Assembly: GCA_938003765.1 (NCBI GenBank)
Contig: CALKYE010000308.1
Location: 1-15,478, forward strand
DNA length: 15,478 bases
Reading direction: 5' to 3'
Origin: an uncultured Planctomycetia bacterium
Lineage (GTDB): Bacteria > Planctomycetota > UBA1135 > GCA-002686595
Shown one piece after another: positions 15,225-15,478 of the stretch; position 1 is the first letter of the stretch, and the number at the start of each line of letters is the position of its first letter. The notes under the pieces were generated by a model. It ran no database searches. It saw only the letters and a list, made by a program, of their open reading frames with translations, and was not told the origin of the DNA. The position numbers and the translations under genes are program-made.

Positions 15225-15478
15225 ATGGATTACCGTCAAGGCGTCTGCACCAGCTGCCAGAACTCCTTCCGCGTTCCTGCGACCTTCGTCCAGAACAAGG
15301 CCAAGTGCCCCAAGTGCGGCGGCGTGGTCGAGATCGGACCGGTGCAGTCCGGCGGCGCAGCGCCCGCTGCTGCTCCGGCTGCTGCCGCCGCTGCGCAGCC
15401 CGCTCCCGCTGCGCCGGCCAGCGCACCGGCCGCGCCTCCGCCGCCGGCCAAGGTTCCGGTCGCCAAGCCCGCGGCCGC
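15225..15478 (+). CDS. Zinc-ribbon protein with Ala/Pro-rich linker (partial, runs off the window)
   Basis: The frame opens at 15225 and stays open to the right edge (84 codons plus two bases). An N-terminal zinc ribbon uses C8, C11, C28 and C31, with the same CxxC-16-CxxC spacing as the preceding gene but otherwise little identity. From about residue 43 the sequence is a low-complexity Ala/Pro linker, typical of the connection between a ribbon and a downstream membrane span or effector domain that lies outside the window. It is on the same strand as the upstream zinc-ribbon gene, 149 bases away. There is no Shine-Dalgarno; the start is chosen because it puts the ribbon at the very N-terminus, as in the neighbour. 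No function can be assigned beyond likely zinc binding. Confidence 0.75.
   Translation, partial: MDYRQGVCTSCQNSFRVPATFVQNKAKCPKCGGVVEIGPVQSGGAAPAAAPAAAAAAQPAPAAPASAPAAPPPPAKVPVAKPAA

Noticed and set aside
11551..15426. A 1291-codon open frame on the minus strand across uvrB and the zinc-ribbon genes.
   Set aside because: It is a different frame from uvrB, and its translation is Arg/Ala-rich with no recognisable domain. It is the usual by-product of GC-rich third positions.
1..15478. Defence system, mobile element, CRISPR array, tRNA or rRNA.
   Set aside because: No transposase, integrase, nuclease, toxin-antitoxin or repeat-spacer pattern was seen, and no cloverleaf or rRNA-like sequence was recognised in the short gaps.

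Overview
The window is a single high-GC chromosomal segment (roughly two-thirds G+C or more by eye) packed with protein-coding genes on both strands. I see no tRNA, rRNA, CRISPR array, insertion sequence or phage gene. The mix of an ECF sigma factor fused to a membrane anchor and carboxypeptidase-regulatory-like domains, two MJ0042-type zinc-ribbon proteins, a secreted HEAT-type protein ending in a Trp-rich module, and housekeeping genes of ordinary bacterial type suggests a planctomycete (Planctomycetota) or a relative. Myxococcota is the main alternative. This is inference from gene style; there is no marker gene for phylogeny here except uvrB and ppk1.

Layout. Bases 1-2594 (minus strand) carry the 5' part of a very large ECF sigma-transmembrane-beta-sandwich fusion that runs off the left edge. 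Divergent from it, 2709-4746 (plus) holds a two-gene unit: an N-terminally anchored protein of unknown function and an FGGY carbohydrate kinase. Facing these, 5351-4845 and 6720-5425 (minus) encode a SlyD-type FKBP prolyl isomerase and an M18 aminopeptidase. Divergent again, 6835-9168 (plus) encodes an exported HEAT-type protein and a Ppx/GppA exopolyphosphatase. Converging on ppx with only 19 bases between stop codons is ppk1 (11554-9188, minus), which lies 28 bases downstream of uvrB (13685-11583, minus). Divergent from uvrB are two membrane or linker proteins with N-terminal zinc ribbons (13831-15075, and 15225 onward, cut by the right edge). No gap between genes exceeds about 150 bases.

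How the genes fit together. The polyphosphate pair is the clearest functional unit: Ppk1 makes polyphosphate and Ppx degrades it, encoded on opposite strands with a small GC hairpin between them. ppk1 is probably co-transcribed with uvrB. The aminopeptidase and the FKBP may form a small protein-processing unit. The most unusual item is the sigma factor fusion, whose architecture implies a one-protein membrane sensor and transcription factor, with no separate anti-sigma gene in view. I did not find a clear new multi-gene defence or mobile system.
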